Below are positions 23,485-31,973 of a stretch of 64,000 nucleotides of DNA, piece by piece. The notes under the pieces were generated by a model. That model ran no database searches. It was not told the origin of the DNA and saw only the letters and a list, made by a program, of their open reading frames with translations. The translations under genes and the position numbers were made by a program. Location of the stretch: the NCBI RefSeq assembly GCF_001005305.1, contig NZ_LBMH01000003.1, positions 186,001-250,000 on the forward strand. Direction: 5' to 3'. Each line of letters starts with the position of its first letter. The first letter of the stretch is position 1. Origin of the DNA: Kordia zhangzhouensis (GTDB lineage Bacteria; Bacteroidota; Bacteroidia; Flavobacteriales; Flavobacteriaceae).

Positions 23485-24605
23485 GTTTATTTGATGTATA
23501 TCCACTTTTTGATGTAACGCCAATTAAGGCAAAAGATGTTTTTGTGTATGATGATAATAATATAAAGTATCTTGATTTATACGGAGGTCATGCTGTCATT
23601 TCAATTGGGCATTCACATCCTGAATATGTAAAAAACATCAGTCATCAAGTGGCTAAACTTGGTTTTTATAGCAATTCCATTCAAAATCCTCTACAACACG
23701 AATTATCTACTAAACTTTGTAAAATTTCTGGATGTGAACACTACCACTTATTTCTCTGTAATTCAGGTGCAGAAGCTAATGAAAACGCCTTAAAACTAGC
23801 TTCTTTCCATACAGGAAAGAGCAAAGTAGTTGCATTTAAAAATGGATTTCACGGGCGAACTTCAGCTGCAGTAGTAGCCACCGACAATCCCAAAATAATT
23901 GCTCCTATTAATGCTCAACAAGAAGTAGAGTTAATTGAATTAGGAGATTTAATAACCCTTGAAAAGGCATTATCTAAAAATGATGTGTGCGCTGTAATTG
24001 TAGAAATAATTCAAGGGATTGGTGGTTTAGATGAAGCGTCTACAACATTTTATCAAGGATTAGAACAATTGACAAAAAAATATAAGACTCTTTTAATAGC
24101 AGATGAGATTCAATGTGGTTACGGACGAACGGGCGATTTTTTTGCTTTTCAGAAACACAACATAACTCCAGATATTATTTCTATAGCAAAAGGTATGGGG
24201 AATGGGTTTCCTGTCGGAGGAATTCTAATTCATCCAGCTATCAAAGCTACTCACGGTTTGTTAGGCACCACCTTTGGAGGCAATCATTTGGCATGTTCTG
24301 CTTCTTTGGCTGTATTAAAAGTATTAGAAGAAGAGAAATTGCTCGACCACACAAAACATATGTCAAATTATTTCAAAGAAAAAGCAAAAGAGATCCCGCA
24401 AATTAAAAAAGTAAAAGGAAGAGGATTGATGCTTGGGTTAGAATTCGATTTTCCAATTGCTACATTGAGAACGCAATTAATTCATGATCAGAAGGTATTT
24501 ACAGGAAGTTCTAAAAATCCAAATTTATTGAGAATACTTCCTCCATTAACCATTCAACAACAGCATATGGATCAATTTTTTAAAGCACTAAAAGCAGTAG
24601 TATGA
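23481..24605 (+). CDS. argD: N-acylornithine aminotransferase
   Basis: A 374-residue PLP-dependent class III aminotransferase that converts the acylglutamate semialdehyde to acylornithine. The cofactor-binding NSGAEANENALKLA, the Asp of LLIADEIQCGYGRTG, and the PLP lysine Lys237 in SIAKGMGNGFPVGG are present. Like other members of the family it could also serve in lysine synthesis. It overlaps proC and the transcarbamylase by 4 bp each. Confidence 0.93.
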   Translation: MSLFDVYPLFDVTPIKAKDVFVYDDNNIKYLDLYGGHAVISIGHSHPEYVKNISHQVAKLGFYSNSIQNPLQHELSTKLCKISGCEHYHLFLCNSGAEANENALKLASFHTGKSKVVAFKNGFHGRTSAAVVATDNPKIIAPINAQQEVELIELGDLITLEKALSKNDVCAVIVEIIQGIGGLDEASTTFYQGLEQLTKKYKTLLIADEIQCGYGRTGDFFAFQKHNITPDIISIAKGMGNGFPVGGILIHPAIKATHGLLGTTFGGNHLACSASLAVLKVLEEEKLLDHTKHMSNYFKEKAKEIPQIKKVKGRGLMLGLEFDFPIATLRTQLIHDQKVFTGSSKNPNLLRILPPLTIQQQHMDQFFKALKAVV

Positions 24606-25537
24606 AAAAATACATTAGTATATACGACATAGAGAACGTTACTGAAACAATACAAGAAGCTTTAATACTTAAGAAAAATCCGTATAACTATTCGGACATA
24701 GGAAAAAATAAAACTTTAGTAATGCTCTTTTTTAATGCGAGTTTGCGCACCAGATTGAGTACTGAAAAAGCGGCTAAAAATTTAGGTATGCAAGTAACAA
24801 CGTTAAACGTTACAGATGCTTGGAACTTAGAGTTTGAAAATGGCATTACAATGAATTTGAATGCTGCAGAGCATATTAAAGAAGCAGCACTCGTTATTTC
24901 ACAATATGCAGATATAATCGCTGTAAGAGCGTTTCCGAGTTTAATTGATAAAGAAAAAGATGAATCAGAATATGTCATACAAAGCTTTGTTAAATATGCC
25001 ACTGTTCCAGTAATCAACATGGAAAGTGCTACAAAACATCCGCTACAGGCATTAGCAGATGCTATAACCATTGAAGAATTAAAAACCATAGAAAAACCAA
25101 AGGTGGTTTTATCGTGGGCACCACACCCAAAAGCGTTGCCACAAGCAGTAGCTAATTCGTTTGTAAAAATGATGCAAAAACTCAATGTTGATTTTAGCAT
25201 AACACATCCTAAAGGTTATGAACTCAACTCCGAAATCACTAAAAACATACCTATTTGTTACAATCAAAAAGAAGCTTTAAAAAATGCTGATTTTGTATAT
25301 GTGAAAAACTGGAGTAGTTATGAATCCTATGGAAAAGTGTTACATCAGGACTCCAATTGGATGATAACAAAGGAGAAATTGAATACTGCAAAATTTATGC
25401 ATTGTTTACCCGTAAGAAGAAATGTTGTGGTGGAAGATGCGGTATTAGATGGAGAGCACTCTGTAGTAATTCAACAGGCACATAACAGGGTGTTTTCTGC
25501 GCAAATAATATTAAAAAAAGTCTTAGAAAATCTATAA
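24602..25537 (+). CDS. argF': N-acylornithine carbamoyltransferase, predicted N-succinylornithine type
   Basis: A 311-residue transcarbamylase that makes N-acylcitrulline instead of citrulline. It lacks the standard STRT loop and has NASLRTRLSTEKA (45-57). The substrate loop and ending FMHCLPVRRNVVV agree with the AOTCase/SOTCase branch. Just before the conserved Glu90-His91, where acetylornithine enzymes have Glu (Glu92 in Xanthomonas) and the Bacteroides succinylornithine enzyme has Pro90, this protein has Ala89. Published swaps of that Glu to Ala or Pro give succinylornithine specificity, so succinyl is predicted. It occupies the position of argF and no ordinary argF is seen. Confidence 0.88.
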   Translation: MKKYISIYDIENVTETIQEALILKKNPYNYSDIGKNKTLVMLFFNASLRTRLSTEKAAKNLGMQVTTLNVTDAWNLEFENGITMNLNAAEHIKEAALVISQYADIIAVRAFPSLIDKEKDESEYVIQSFVKYATVPVINMESATKHPLQALADAITIEELKTIEKPKVVLSWAPHPKALPQAVANSFVKMMQKLNVDFSITHPKGYELNSEITKNIPICYNQKEALKNADFVYVKNWSSYESYGKVLHQDSNWMITKEKLNTAKFMHCLPVRRNVVVEDAVLDGEHSVVIQQAHNRVFSAQIILKKVLENL

Positions 25538-25539
25538 TC

Positions 25540-26316
25540 ATGGAAACATTGAAAATTGTAAAAATTGGCGGAAACATTATAAATGATGAAAATGATTTAG
25601 CCAATTTCTTGGATGATTTTGCAAAATTAGCTTCTCCAAAAATTTTGGTGCATGGAGGCGGAAAATCAGCTACCAAATTGGCACAACAAATGAATATTGA
25701 GGTACAAATAAAAGATGGTAGACGTATTACAAACGCAGACACTTTAGACATTATAACTATGGTTTATGCAGGGAAAATCAATAAAACAATCGTTGCAACG
25801 CTGCAAGCAAAAAACACCAATGCTATTGGTCTCTCTGGTGCTGACGGCAATAGTATAGTTTCAAAGAAACGTGCAGTAACAACTATTGATTACGGATTTG
25901 TAGGGGACATTCAAAAAGTCAACATTCACACATTAAAACTACTTCTTAATCAAAACATTACTCCTGTATTTTGTGCAATTACGCACGACAAAAATGGACA
26001 ATTGTTAAATACAAATGCAGATACTGTTGCTTCTGAATTAGCCATTGCTTTTACAAACGAATACACTACAGAGTTATATTATTGCTTTGAAAAAAATGGG
26101 GTATTAGAAAATGTCAATGACAGCGATTCTGTTATTGAAAAAATTGATTCGAAAAACTATCAAAACTTATTAAAAAGTAACATCATTACAGATGGAATGC
26201 TGCCAAAGCTCGCTAATTGTTTTCATGCAGTTACGCATCAAGTACAAAAAATTCACATTGGAAAATATGCAATGTTGCTGGATAAAAATTTAAAACATAC
26301 AACCATTCAAAAATGA
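25540..26316 (+). CDS. argB: N-acylglutamate kinase
   Basis: A 258-residue amino-acid kinase that phosphorylates the acylated glutamate side chain. The N-terminal KIGGNII, the substrate glycine loop VHGGGKSATKL, GLSGADGNSIVSKKR, and the nucleotide-binding NTNADTVASELAIAF are present. There is no C-terminal arginine-binding extension, so it is the short form. Feedback by arginine may therefore rest more on gene expression, an inference. It starts 2 bp after the transcarbamylase. Confidence 0.93.
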   Translation: METLKIVKIGGNIINDENDLANFLDDFAKLASPKILVHGGGKSATKLAQQMNIEVQIKDGRRITNADTLDIITMVYAGKINKTIVATLQAKNTNAIGLSGADGNSIVSKKRAVTTIDYGFVGDIQKVNIHTLKLLLNQNITPVFCAITHDKNGQLLNTNADTVASELAIAFTNEYTTELYYCFEKNGVLENVNDSDSVIEKIDSKNYQNLLKSNIITDGMLPKLANCFHAVTHQVQKIHIGKYAMLLDKNLKHTTIQK

Positions 26317-27380
26317 ACCATACCAAATTAACAAACGAAGCAATTACGTTACTGAAGCAACTTATTGAAACCCCTTCATTTTCCTCTGAAGAAGAAGGTA
26401 CTGCAATACATATAGAAAATTGGTTTTTGCAACACAACATTCCTTTTAAAAGAACAAATAATAACATTTGGGCAACCAATTTACATTTTGAAGAAAGCAA
26501 ACCTACATTGCTCTTAAATTCACATCATGATACGGTACAACCTAATAATGGATATACTAAAAATCCATTTAAAGCCATTATAGAAAACGGAAAACTATAC
26601 GGCTTAGGAAGTAATGATGCTGGTGGTTGTTTGGTTTCACTCATCGCAACCTTCACTTACTTTTACCATCAACCAAACTTAAAGTACAATCTTGTCATTG
26701 TTGCTTCCGCAGAAGAAGAAAGTAGTGGTGAAAATGGATTGAATAGTATGTTATCTATCATTCCTAAAATTGATGTTGCCATTGTTGGAGAGCCTACATT
26801 AATGCAACTAGCCATTGCCGAAAAAGGATTGTTGGTTTTTGATGCTATCGTTACAGGAACACCAAGTCACGCTGCACATCTCAACACAGACAATGCCATT
26901 TATAACACCATAAAGGTTTTGCAATGGTTTCAAGAATACACTTTTAAAAAAACATCTGCTATATTAGGAGACGTAAAAATGACTGTTACACAAATCAATG
27001 CAGGGAAACAACATAATGCCGTTCCAGCAAATGTACATTTAGTAGTTGATGTTCGTGTTAATGATGCATATACCAACAAAGAAATTGTTTCCATCTTACA
27101 AAAAGAATCGCCTTGCACATCTATCATTCCAAGAAGCTTACGACTAAACTCTTCCTCTATTCCTAAAGAGCATCCATTGGTACAAGCGGGTATTGCTTTG
27201 GGTAGAAAAACTTATGGATCTCCCACACTATCTGACCAAGCTGTATTGTCCTGTCCTTCTGTAAAATTAGGACCTGGAGATAGCTCTCGTTCACATACTG
27301 CAGATGAGTTTATATATATAGAAGAAATAGAAGAAGGAATTAAAATTTACATCGAGTTATTAAAGAAACTAGTATACTAA
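26313..27380 (+). CDS. argE: M20-family deacylase acting on N-acyl-citrulline/ornithine (ArgE/DapE type)
   Basis: A 355-residue metallopeptidase-fold deacylase. Metal-binding motifs are visible: LLLNSHHDTVQP (first His-x-Asp), GLGSNDAGGC (bridging Asp), AEEESSGENG (catalytic Glu and metal Glu), and a C-terminal GPGDSSRSHTADEF with the last His. It should release the acyl group from N-acylcitrulline produced by the preceding transcarbamylase, before argG uses citrulline. It overlaps argB by 4 bp. Acetyl or succinyl specificity cannot be read off. Confidence 0.88.
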   Translation: MNHTKLTNEAITLLKQLIETPSFSSEEEGTAIHIENWFLQHNIPFKRTNNNIWATNLHFEESKPTLLLNSHHDTVQPNNGYTKNPFKAIIENGKLYGLGSNDAGGCLVSLIATFTYFYHQPNLKYNLVIVASAEEESSGENGLNSMLSIIPKIDVAIVGEPTLMQLAIAEKGLLVFDAIVTGTPSHAAHLNTDNAIYNTIKVLQWFQEYTFKKTSAILGDVKMTVTQINAGKQHNAVPANVHLVVDVRVNDAYTNKEIVSILQKESPCTSIIPRSLRLNSSSIPKEHPLVQAGIALGRKTYGSPTLSDQAVLSCPSVKLGPGDSSRSHTADEFIYIEEIEEGIKIYIELLKKLVY

Positions 27381-27392
27381 AATAGAAAACAT

Positions 27393-28667
27393 ATGAAACT
27401 TTGGGATAAAGGAATTAACATAGATAAAAAAATTGAAGCATTTACTGTTGGAAACGACAGGGAAATAGATATGTATATTGCTAAATACGACATATGGGCT
27501 TCGTTAGCACATGCAAAAATGTTGCATAAAATTAATAGCATTACTACTGAAGAATTGGAGCAGCTTACTGAAGGATTGGAAACCTTACTAATGCAACTAC
27601 ACAACGATACTTTTGTAATAGCATCACAGTTTGAAGATGTACATTCAAAAATTGAATATGAGCTTACAAAAGCGTATGGTACTGTGGGAAAAAAGATTCA
27701 TACCGCACGTTCTCGAAACGATCAAGTGTTGGTCGCTTTACAATTATTTTATAAAGACAATTTAAACTTCATCACAGAGCAAACACAAGTTTTGTTTGAG
27801 ACGCTTTTACAATTGGCAGAAACACATAAAGAAGTTTTATTACCTGGGTATACACATTTACAAGTTGCTATGCCCTCTTCTTTCGGGTTATGGTTTTCTG
27901 CCTACGCAGAACTTTTAATTGATGATGTGTATCTCTTACAAGCAGCTTTAAAAACAGTAGATCAAAACCCTTTAGGTTCGGCAGCAGGTTACGGAAGTTC
28001 TTTTCCTATTGACAGAGCTTTTACAACAAATGAATTAGGTTTTAAAACTTTAAAATACAATGTAGTTGCTGCACAATTAAGCAGAGGAAAAAGCGAACGA
28101 ACAGTTGCTATGGCATTGGGAAGTTTATGCAATACGTTAGCACGATTTGCGATGGATATTTGTTTATATATGAGTCAAAACTTTGGTTTTATTTCGTTTC
28201 CAGATGCTTTCACGACAGGAAGTAGCATTATGCCTCATAAAAAAAACCCCGATGTTTTTGAACTCATTCGAGGAAAATGCAATAAAATTCAGGCGCTATA
28301 TTCAGAAATGTTACTCATTACAAACAATTTACCAAGCGGCTACCACAGAGATTTTCAACTTTTAAAAGAACACATGATTGCTGCTTTTTTAGATGTAAAA
28401 AACATATTAGAAATCTTCAATCATTCTATCAAACAAATTCAAGTAAAAAAGGTTGATTTGAGTGATGAAAAGTACAAATATCTTTCTACTGTAGACAGTA
28501 TTAATAATTTAGTAATGAATGGTGTTTCGTTTAGGGAAGCTTACCAAACCATTGGCAAGCAAGTACAAGAAGGTATTTACATACCTGAAATCTCCAAAAA
28601 ACATACACATATTGGCAGTATTCATAATTTATGTTTGGATCAAATTCGTGCTAAGTTTCCGAATTAG
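27393..28667 (+). CDS. argH: Argininosuccinate lyase
   Basis: A 424-residue fumarase/aspartase-superfamily lyase that releases arginine and fumarate, the last step. Conserved motifs are HTARSRNDQV, PGYTHLQVAMPSSFG, and the superfamily signature GSSIMPHKKNPD. It is slightly shorter at the C-terminus than the E. coli enzyme (457), as is common in this phylum. It is the last gene of the operon, followed by a hairpin terminator. Confidence 0.95.
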   Translation: MKLWDKGINIDKKIEAFTVGNDREIDMYIAKYDIWASLAHAKMLHKINSITTEELEQLTEGLETLLMQLHNDTFVIASQFEDVHSKIEYELTKAYGTVGKKIHTARSRNDQVLVALQLFYKDNLNFITEQTQVLFETLLQLAETHKEVLLPGYTHLQVAMPSSFGLWFSAYAELLIDDVYLLQAALKTVDQNPLGSAAGYGSSFPIDRAFTTNELGFKTLKYNVVAAQLSRGKSERTVAMALGSLCNTLARFAMDICLYMSQNFGFISFPDAFTTGSSIMPHKKNPDVFELIRGKCNKIQALYSEMLLITNNLPSGYHRDFQLLKEHMIAAFLDVKNILEIFNHSIKQIQVKKVDLSDEKYKYLSTVDSINNLVMNGVSFREAYQTIGKQVQEGIYIPEISKKHTHIGSIHNLCLDQIRAKFPN

Positions 28668-28814
28668 TATAAATATCTTGACATTGATTTCATTATACGA
28701 AACATAGAAAATAAAAAAGGAAAAAATAACACTATGGTACAAACATTTCGGAAGAGTGAAAGATTGTGTGATGAGTAGGAAACTGAATTGTAAGTAGCCG
28801 ATAGTTACTTATTA

Positions 28815-28855
28815 AAAATCATGATCGAAATTTCTTCCGATCATGACTTTATTTA
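28815..28855. terminator. Bidirectional terminator between argH and the first RiPP precursor
   Basis: Nine-bp perfect stem TCATGATCG (28819-28827) with 28838-28846, 10-nt loop. A-rich DNA lies on the left and T-rich DNA on the right, so it can serve both the arginine operon (plus) and the convergent small gene (minus). The remaining 28668-28814 stretch holds no gene I can support. Confidence 0.75.
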
Positions 28856-28860
28856 TTCTA

Positions 28861-29061
28861 TTAAAAAGTGGTGTTTGTACACGTTCTTTCATCAGAATAA
28901 TTACATGTGTGAACTACTGTGGCTGGGCAACATTTACTATCTACATGAGAAGGATTGCATGTCCAATGATGTCCTGTAATTCCACCACTAATTCCTGTAA
29001 TTTCAAAATTTGAAATAGATTTCTTGTTAAGCTTTAATGATTTGAAATTTTGTTTTTTCAT
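28861..29061 (-). CDS. RiPP precursor peptide, class I lanthipeptide-like leader
   Basis: A 66-residue peptide. The leader KSLKLNKKSISNFEI shows the K-x-L-x-L-x-K-x-x-I pattern of Bacteroidota lanthipeptide-type leaders and ends at a Gly-Gly (SGG). The 39-residue core begins ITGHHWTC and holds five Cys, including a CC pair, and many Thr/Ser, so it could form thioether or disulfide rings. No LanB/LanC, radical SAM or ABC peptidase gene is near, so it would need enzymes from elsewhere. It is on the strand opposite to the other two precursors. Confidence 0.75.
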   Translation of the reverse strand: MKKQNFKSLKLNKKSISNFEITGISGGITGHHWTCNPSHVDSKCCPATVVHTCNYSDERTCTNTTF

Positions 29062-29263
29062 AATAATAAATTTTGAATTAATAATAACTCAAAGAAAACA
29101 TCTCAAAGCCTATAAACAAAGGGATGCACTTGACCTTTTATAAAACATCAATTGTGTCTTTTCATATAATTTAATAAGTAAATTTCTCCTTTTTATAAGC
29201 TTAAAAAACATTAATTAATATATTTAGATTCTCTTTCTTTTTCAATAAAAAGTAACTTCTCGT

Positions 29264-29271
29264 TATATTTG
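29264..29271 (+). promoter_or_regulatory. -7 box upstream of the TPR/AraC regulator
   Basis: TATATTTG, an exact TAnnTTTG match, lies 23 bp before the regulator ATG. Confidence 0.5.
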
Positions 29272-29294
29272 GGTAATTTCAATAAACCTAATAT

Positions 29295-31016
29295 ATGTTT
29301 AGCACTCAACAATCCCCTTATATTCATAAAATAACTTTATTATTTATACTTATTTCCAATCTTTCAATACTATATGCACAGTCAGATTCTTTAGCACTTA
29401 AATCATATGAAGAGCTGGATTCTTTGTATTTGACCTATAGATATAATAATCCTAAAAAAGCCAATATATATGCCATTGCGGCCAACAAAATGGCTTTAAA
29501 AAAAGGAAATAAATCTCAAATTGCTTGGTCTCAATACTATATAGCTCAATCCTTTACAAATATGGCTAAATATGATCTAGCATTAGAGCACATTGATGAA
29601 TCCATTACCACAGCTACTGAATTACAAGACAATTCTTTGCTCTTTAACAATCACAATCTCAGAGGAAATATCCTTTCCGAAAAAGAGAATGAACTTGAAG
29701 CTATTGATGAGTATTCAATAGCAAAAAAACACTCCTTAAAATCAGGAGATCCTATGCATCTAATTATTGTATCTTCTAACATTGCCTATCTGAAAAAAAT
29801 ACATAAAAACCTTAAAGAGGCAGTTACTATTTACAAAGAGACTCTTGCGCTATTAGAAAAAATTGATAGTTCCGAGAAAGAGTTTAATGAGATTGTTCTT
29901 TTAATGAACCTTGCAGACACATACCTAAGAATGAAAAATACAAAGGAGGCTGAGTATTTTAATAATTTGGCACTAAATAAATGTTCCGAAGCTAAATATC
30001 CACATGCTTACTTTCCTTTGTTGATGAATGATGCCATTATTGATTTTCAGAAAGGAAACTATAACAAAACTATTATATCTTCTGAAAGAGTTAGATCGTA
30101 CTTTTTGAGTGTTTCAAATGAAGATCAGTTAGTTACTCCATATTTCTATTTAGGAAAAAGCTATTATAAACAAGAAAAGTATGAGGAAGCTATTTTAGCC
30201 CTTAAAAAAGTAAATACTATTGTAAATAAAAAGAAAATCAATTTTCCCGATTTAGAAGAAGCCAAAGAACTATTATTATTAAGTTATAATGCTACGGGAA
30301 AAACGAATGAGGTCTCGGAAACTTTTACCGAATATTCTGAGTTAAATAAAAAGAATGATAGTATGGATATGGAAGTAATTAGTACTATATACGAGAAGCA
30401 CGATAAAGCCGATTTAGAAAACAAAATAACTATTTTAGATCTTTATGGACAAGAGCAAAAAAGTCGTGCTACTTTATGGTATACTGTCTCAGCCATTTTA
30501 GTTGTATCTCTTTTTTTATTTTTCTTTTTATATAGAAAAAAACAACACCAAGCTAAGAAACATTTTCAAGATCTTTTACAAACTATAGAAACTTTAGAGC
30601 AATCTCAAATCGAATCTGAACCTACTAAAACTATTGCTTCGGTTATAACAGATGAAAGTGTATTGGAAATTTTAGAAGGTTTAGAGACTTTCGAGAAAAA
30701 GGAATATTATTTACGGCAGGATTGTACCCTAAGTTTTGTTGCCAAAAAATTAAAAACTAATACATCCTATTTATCGAATGTAATTAATACGTATAAAGGA
30801 AAACCTTTTAAATCTTATTTAACCGAATTACGAATCAACGCTGCATTGATTCGTTTAAAAAATGACAAAAAACTAAGAGCTTATACCATCAAGGCAATTG
30901 CAGAAGAGTTTGGTTTTAAGCGTCAGGAGACTTTTTCTAAAGCTTTTAAAGCTCAAACAAAAATGCTTCCTTCATATTACATTAAATCACTATCTACCAA
31001 CAAGTTAAAAAATTGA
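29295..31016 (+). CDS. TPR-containing membrane regulator with AraC-type DNA-binding domain
   Basis: A 573-residue protein. It has an N-terminal signal or anchor (about 8-28), then TPR-like helical repeats (about 60-340, for example IAYLKKIHKNLKEAVTIYKETL), one transmembrane segment (about 393-412, WYTVSAILVVSLFLFFFLY), a short coil, and a C-terminal AraC-family HTH (about 470-573, LSFVAKKLKTNTSYLSNVIN and IKAIAEEFGFKRQETFSKAFK). Such proteins sense a periplasmic signal and control genes directly without phosphorylation. It stands between RiPP precursor genes on both sides, so it may govern them, an inference from position. Confidence 0.85.
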   Translation: MFSTQQSPYIHKITLLFILISNLSILYAQSDSLALKSYEELDSLYLTYRYNNPKKANIYAIAANKMALKKGNKSQIAWSQYYIAQSFTNMAKYDLALEHIDESITTATELQDNSLLFNNHNLRGNILSEKENELEAIDEYSIAKKHSLKSGDPMHLIIVSSNIAYLKKIHKNLKEAVTIYKETLALLEKIDSSEKEFNEIVLLMNLADTYLRMKNTKEAEYFNNLALNKCSEAKYPHAYFPLLMNDAIIDFQKGNYNKTIISSERVRSYFLSVSNEDQLVTPYFYLGKSYYKQEKYEEAILALKKVNTIVNKKKINFPDLEEAKELLLLSYNATGKTNEVSETFTEYSELNKKNDSMDMEVISTIYEKHDKADLENKITILDLYGQEQKSRATLWYTVSAILVVSLFLFFFLYRKKQHQAKKHFQDLLQTIETLEQSQIESEPTKTIASVITDESVLEILEGLETFEKKEYYLRQDCTLSFVAKKLKTNTSYLSNVINTYKGKPFKSYLTELRINAALIRLKNDKKLRAYTIKAIAEEFGFKRQETFSKAFKAQTKMLPSYYIKSLSTNKLKN

Positions 31017-31101
31017 TGTTTTATAAAACATCAATTAAAAATTTAGCAGATTTTAAAAAAAATTTACACCTTGTCATCTGTAACATAAAATCATTAACAT
31101 T

Positions 31102-31326
31102 ATGAAAAATTTAAAACTGAAAAAAATGAAAATTGCTAAAATCAATAATTTACGTATGATTTTAGGAGGTGCTGAACAAACTATCATTTCAGGTTGTCTG
31201 CCAGACACTCATACCTGCCCGCCTAAGAAAACTCAAGACCCTTATGATACTAGCTGTCAAACAACAAATGGAGGCACGCTTAGAACTCAAGGAGGCTATG
31301 CACAAACTGATGAGTGTGGCGGTTAA
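31102..31326 (+). CDS. RiPP precursor peptide ending in GGY..TDECGG
   Basis: A 74-residue peptide with a Lys-rich leader (KNLKLKKMKIAKINNLRMI) closing in LGG at about residue 23. The core holds four Cys, several Thr and Ser, prolines, and ends GGYAQTDECGG. The last 23 nt including the stop are identical to those of the next small gene. The leader is of the lanthipeptide-type family seen in flavobacteria, but the core does not match a product I know. It follows the TPR/AraC regulator by 85 bp. Confidence 0.75.
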   Translation: MKNLKLKKMKIAKINNLRMILGGAEQTIISGCLPDTHTCPPKKTQDPYDTSCQTTNGGTLRTQGGYAQTDECGG

Positions 31327-31477
31327 ATATTTTATCCCTAAAACTGAAGAAGTAAGTTATTTCAAAGAAACTACTATTTACCATAAAAGTTTTTGTAGGA
31401 ACACTCTCATTTATTTTTTGACTAGAAATCATCTTAAATTTATTTGTATTTTACAGAAAATTAAATTTTAAAATATT

Positions 31478-31630
31478 ATGAAAAAAAAGAATTTTAAAAC
31501 CCTTAATTTGAACAAAAAAACTGTTTCATCTATAAAACTTAATAAAATTAAAGGAGGTACAAATGGAGGAACAAGAACACTAGGAAACGGAACAGGAGGT
31601 TATGTAGAAACTGATGAGTGTGGCGGTTAA
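31478..31630 (+). CDS. Short RiPP precursor (50 residues) with the same TDECGG tail
   Basis: ATG 31478 to TAA 31628 encodes 50 residues, below common gene-length cut-offs. The leader (KTLNLNKKTVSSIKLNKI) follows the K-x-L-x-L-x-K pattern and ends in KGG. The core TNGGTRTLGNGTGG is Gly/Thr-rich and the peptide closes with GYVETDECGG, with one Cys. A leader of the same class and a C-terminus shared with the preceding gene make it a real and related gene despite its size. A terminator follows. Confidence 0.75.
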   Translation: MKKKNFKTLNLNKKTVSSIKLNKIKGGTNGGTRTLGNGTGGYVETDECGG

Positions 31631-31723
31631 TTTATTACACACAAGTTTTCAGATTATGCATTAAATGTTAACCTTTAAAAGTTACCTAAAAACATATACT
31701 AAAATCCGTTTGAATATAATAAT

Positions 31724-31755
31724 AAAGCCTGTAGTTTAAAAGATTACAGGCTTTT
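31724..31755 (+). terminator. Intrinsic terminator after the RiPP precursors
   Basis: Ten-bp perfect stem AAAGCCTGTA (31724-31733) with 31745-31754, loop of 11 nt, followed by TTTT and further T-rich DNA. Confidence 0.85.
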
Positions 31756-31763
31756 ACAATTTT

Positions 31764-31780
31764 GTGACCTCGGCAGGATT
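31764..31780. repeat. 17-bp copy of the tRNA-Arg 3' end
   Basis: GTGACCTCGGCAGGATT occurs here and again at 31869-31885, where it is the 3' end of the tRNA gene (part of the T loop, T stem, acceptor strand, discriminator). The copies are 105 bp apart, in direct orientation. This is the form of an integrase attachment duplication or a partial tRNA remnant. The stretch between holds only the tRNA terminator and no gene. Confidence 0.75.
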
Positions 31781-31828
31781 ATATTTCCTTAAAGCTCCGC
31801 TTTGAAAATGAAAAACGCGCTAAAATTA

Positions 31829-31859
31829 AAAAGCAAGCTATTTATTTTAGCTTGCTTTT
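31829..31859 (-). terminator. Terminator after tRNA-Arg
   Basis: Eleven-bp perfect stem AAAAGCAAGCT (31829-31839) with 31849-31859, 9-nt loop. Minus-strand reading continues into a T-rich run. It lies 10 bp past the tRNA 3' end. Confidence 0.8.
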
Positions 31860-31869
31860 CATTTATTCG

Positions 31870-31943
31870 TGACCTCGGCAGGATTCAAACCTGCGACCGC
31901 TGGAGCCGAAATCCAGTGCTCTATTCAGCTGAGCTACGAGGCC
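31870..31943 (-). tRNA. tRNA-Arg (anticodon UCG)
   Basis: On the minus strand a full cloverleaf can be drawn. The acceptor GGCCTCG pairs with CGAGGTC (one G-U), the anticodon stem is CTGGA/TCCAG with loop TTTCGGC (anticodon TCG), the T arm is GCAGG-TTTGAAT-CCTGC, and the discriminator is A. CCA is not encoded. It decodes CGA and probably other CGN codons, the very codons used in the arginine leader peptides 12 kb away. Confidence 0.95.
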
Positions 31944-31973
31944 ATTGATATACTTATATAAAAAATAAATCTT

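Noticed and set aside
28734-28778. 15-codon frame after argH (ATG 28734)
   Set aside because: Very short, no leader-like or double-Gly pattern, no promoter box, and nothing conserved visible.
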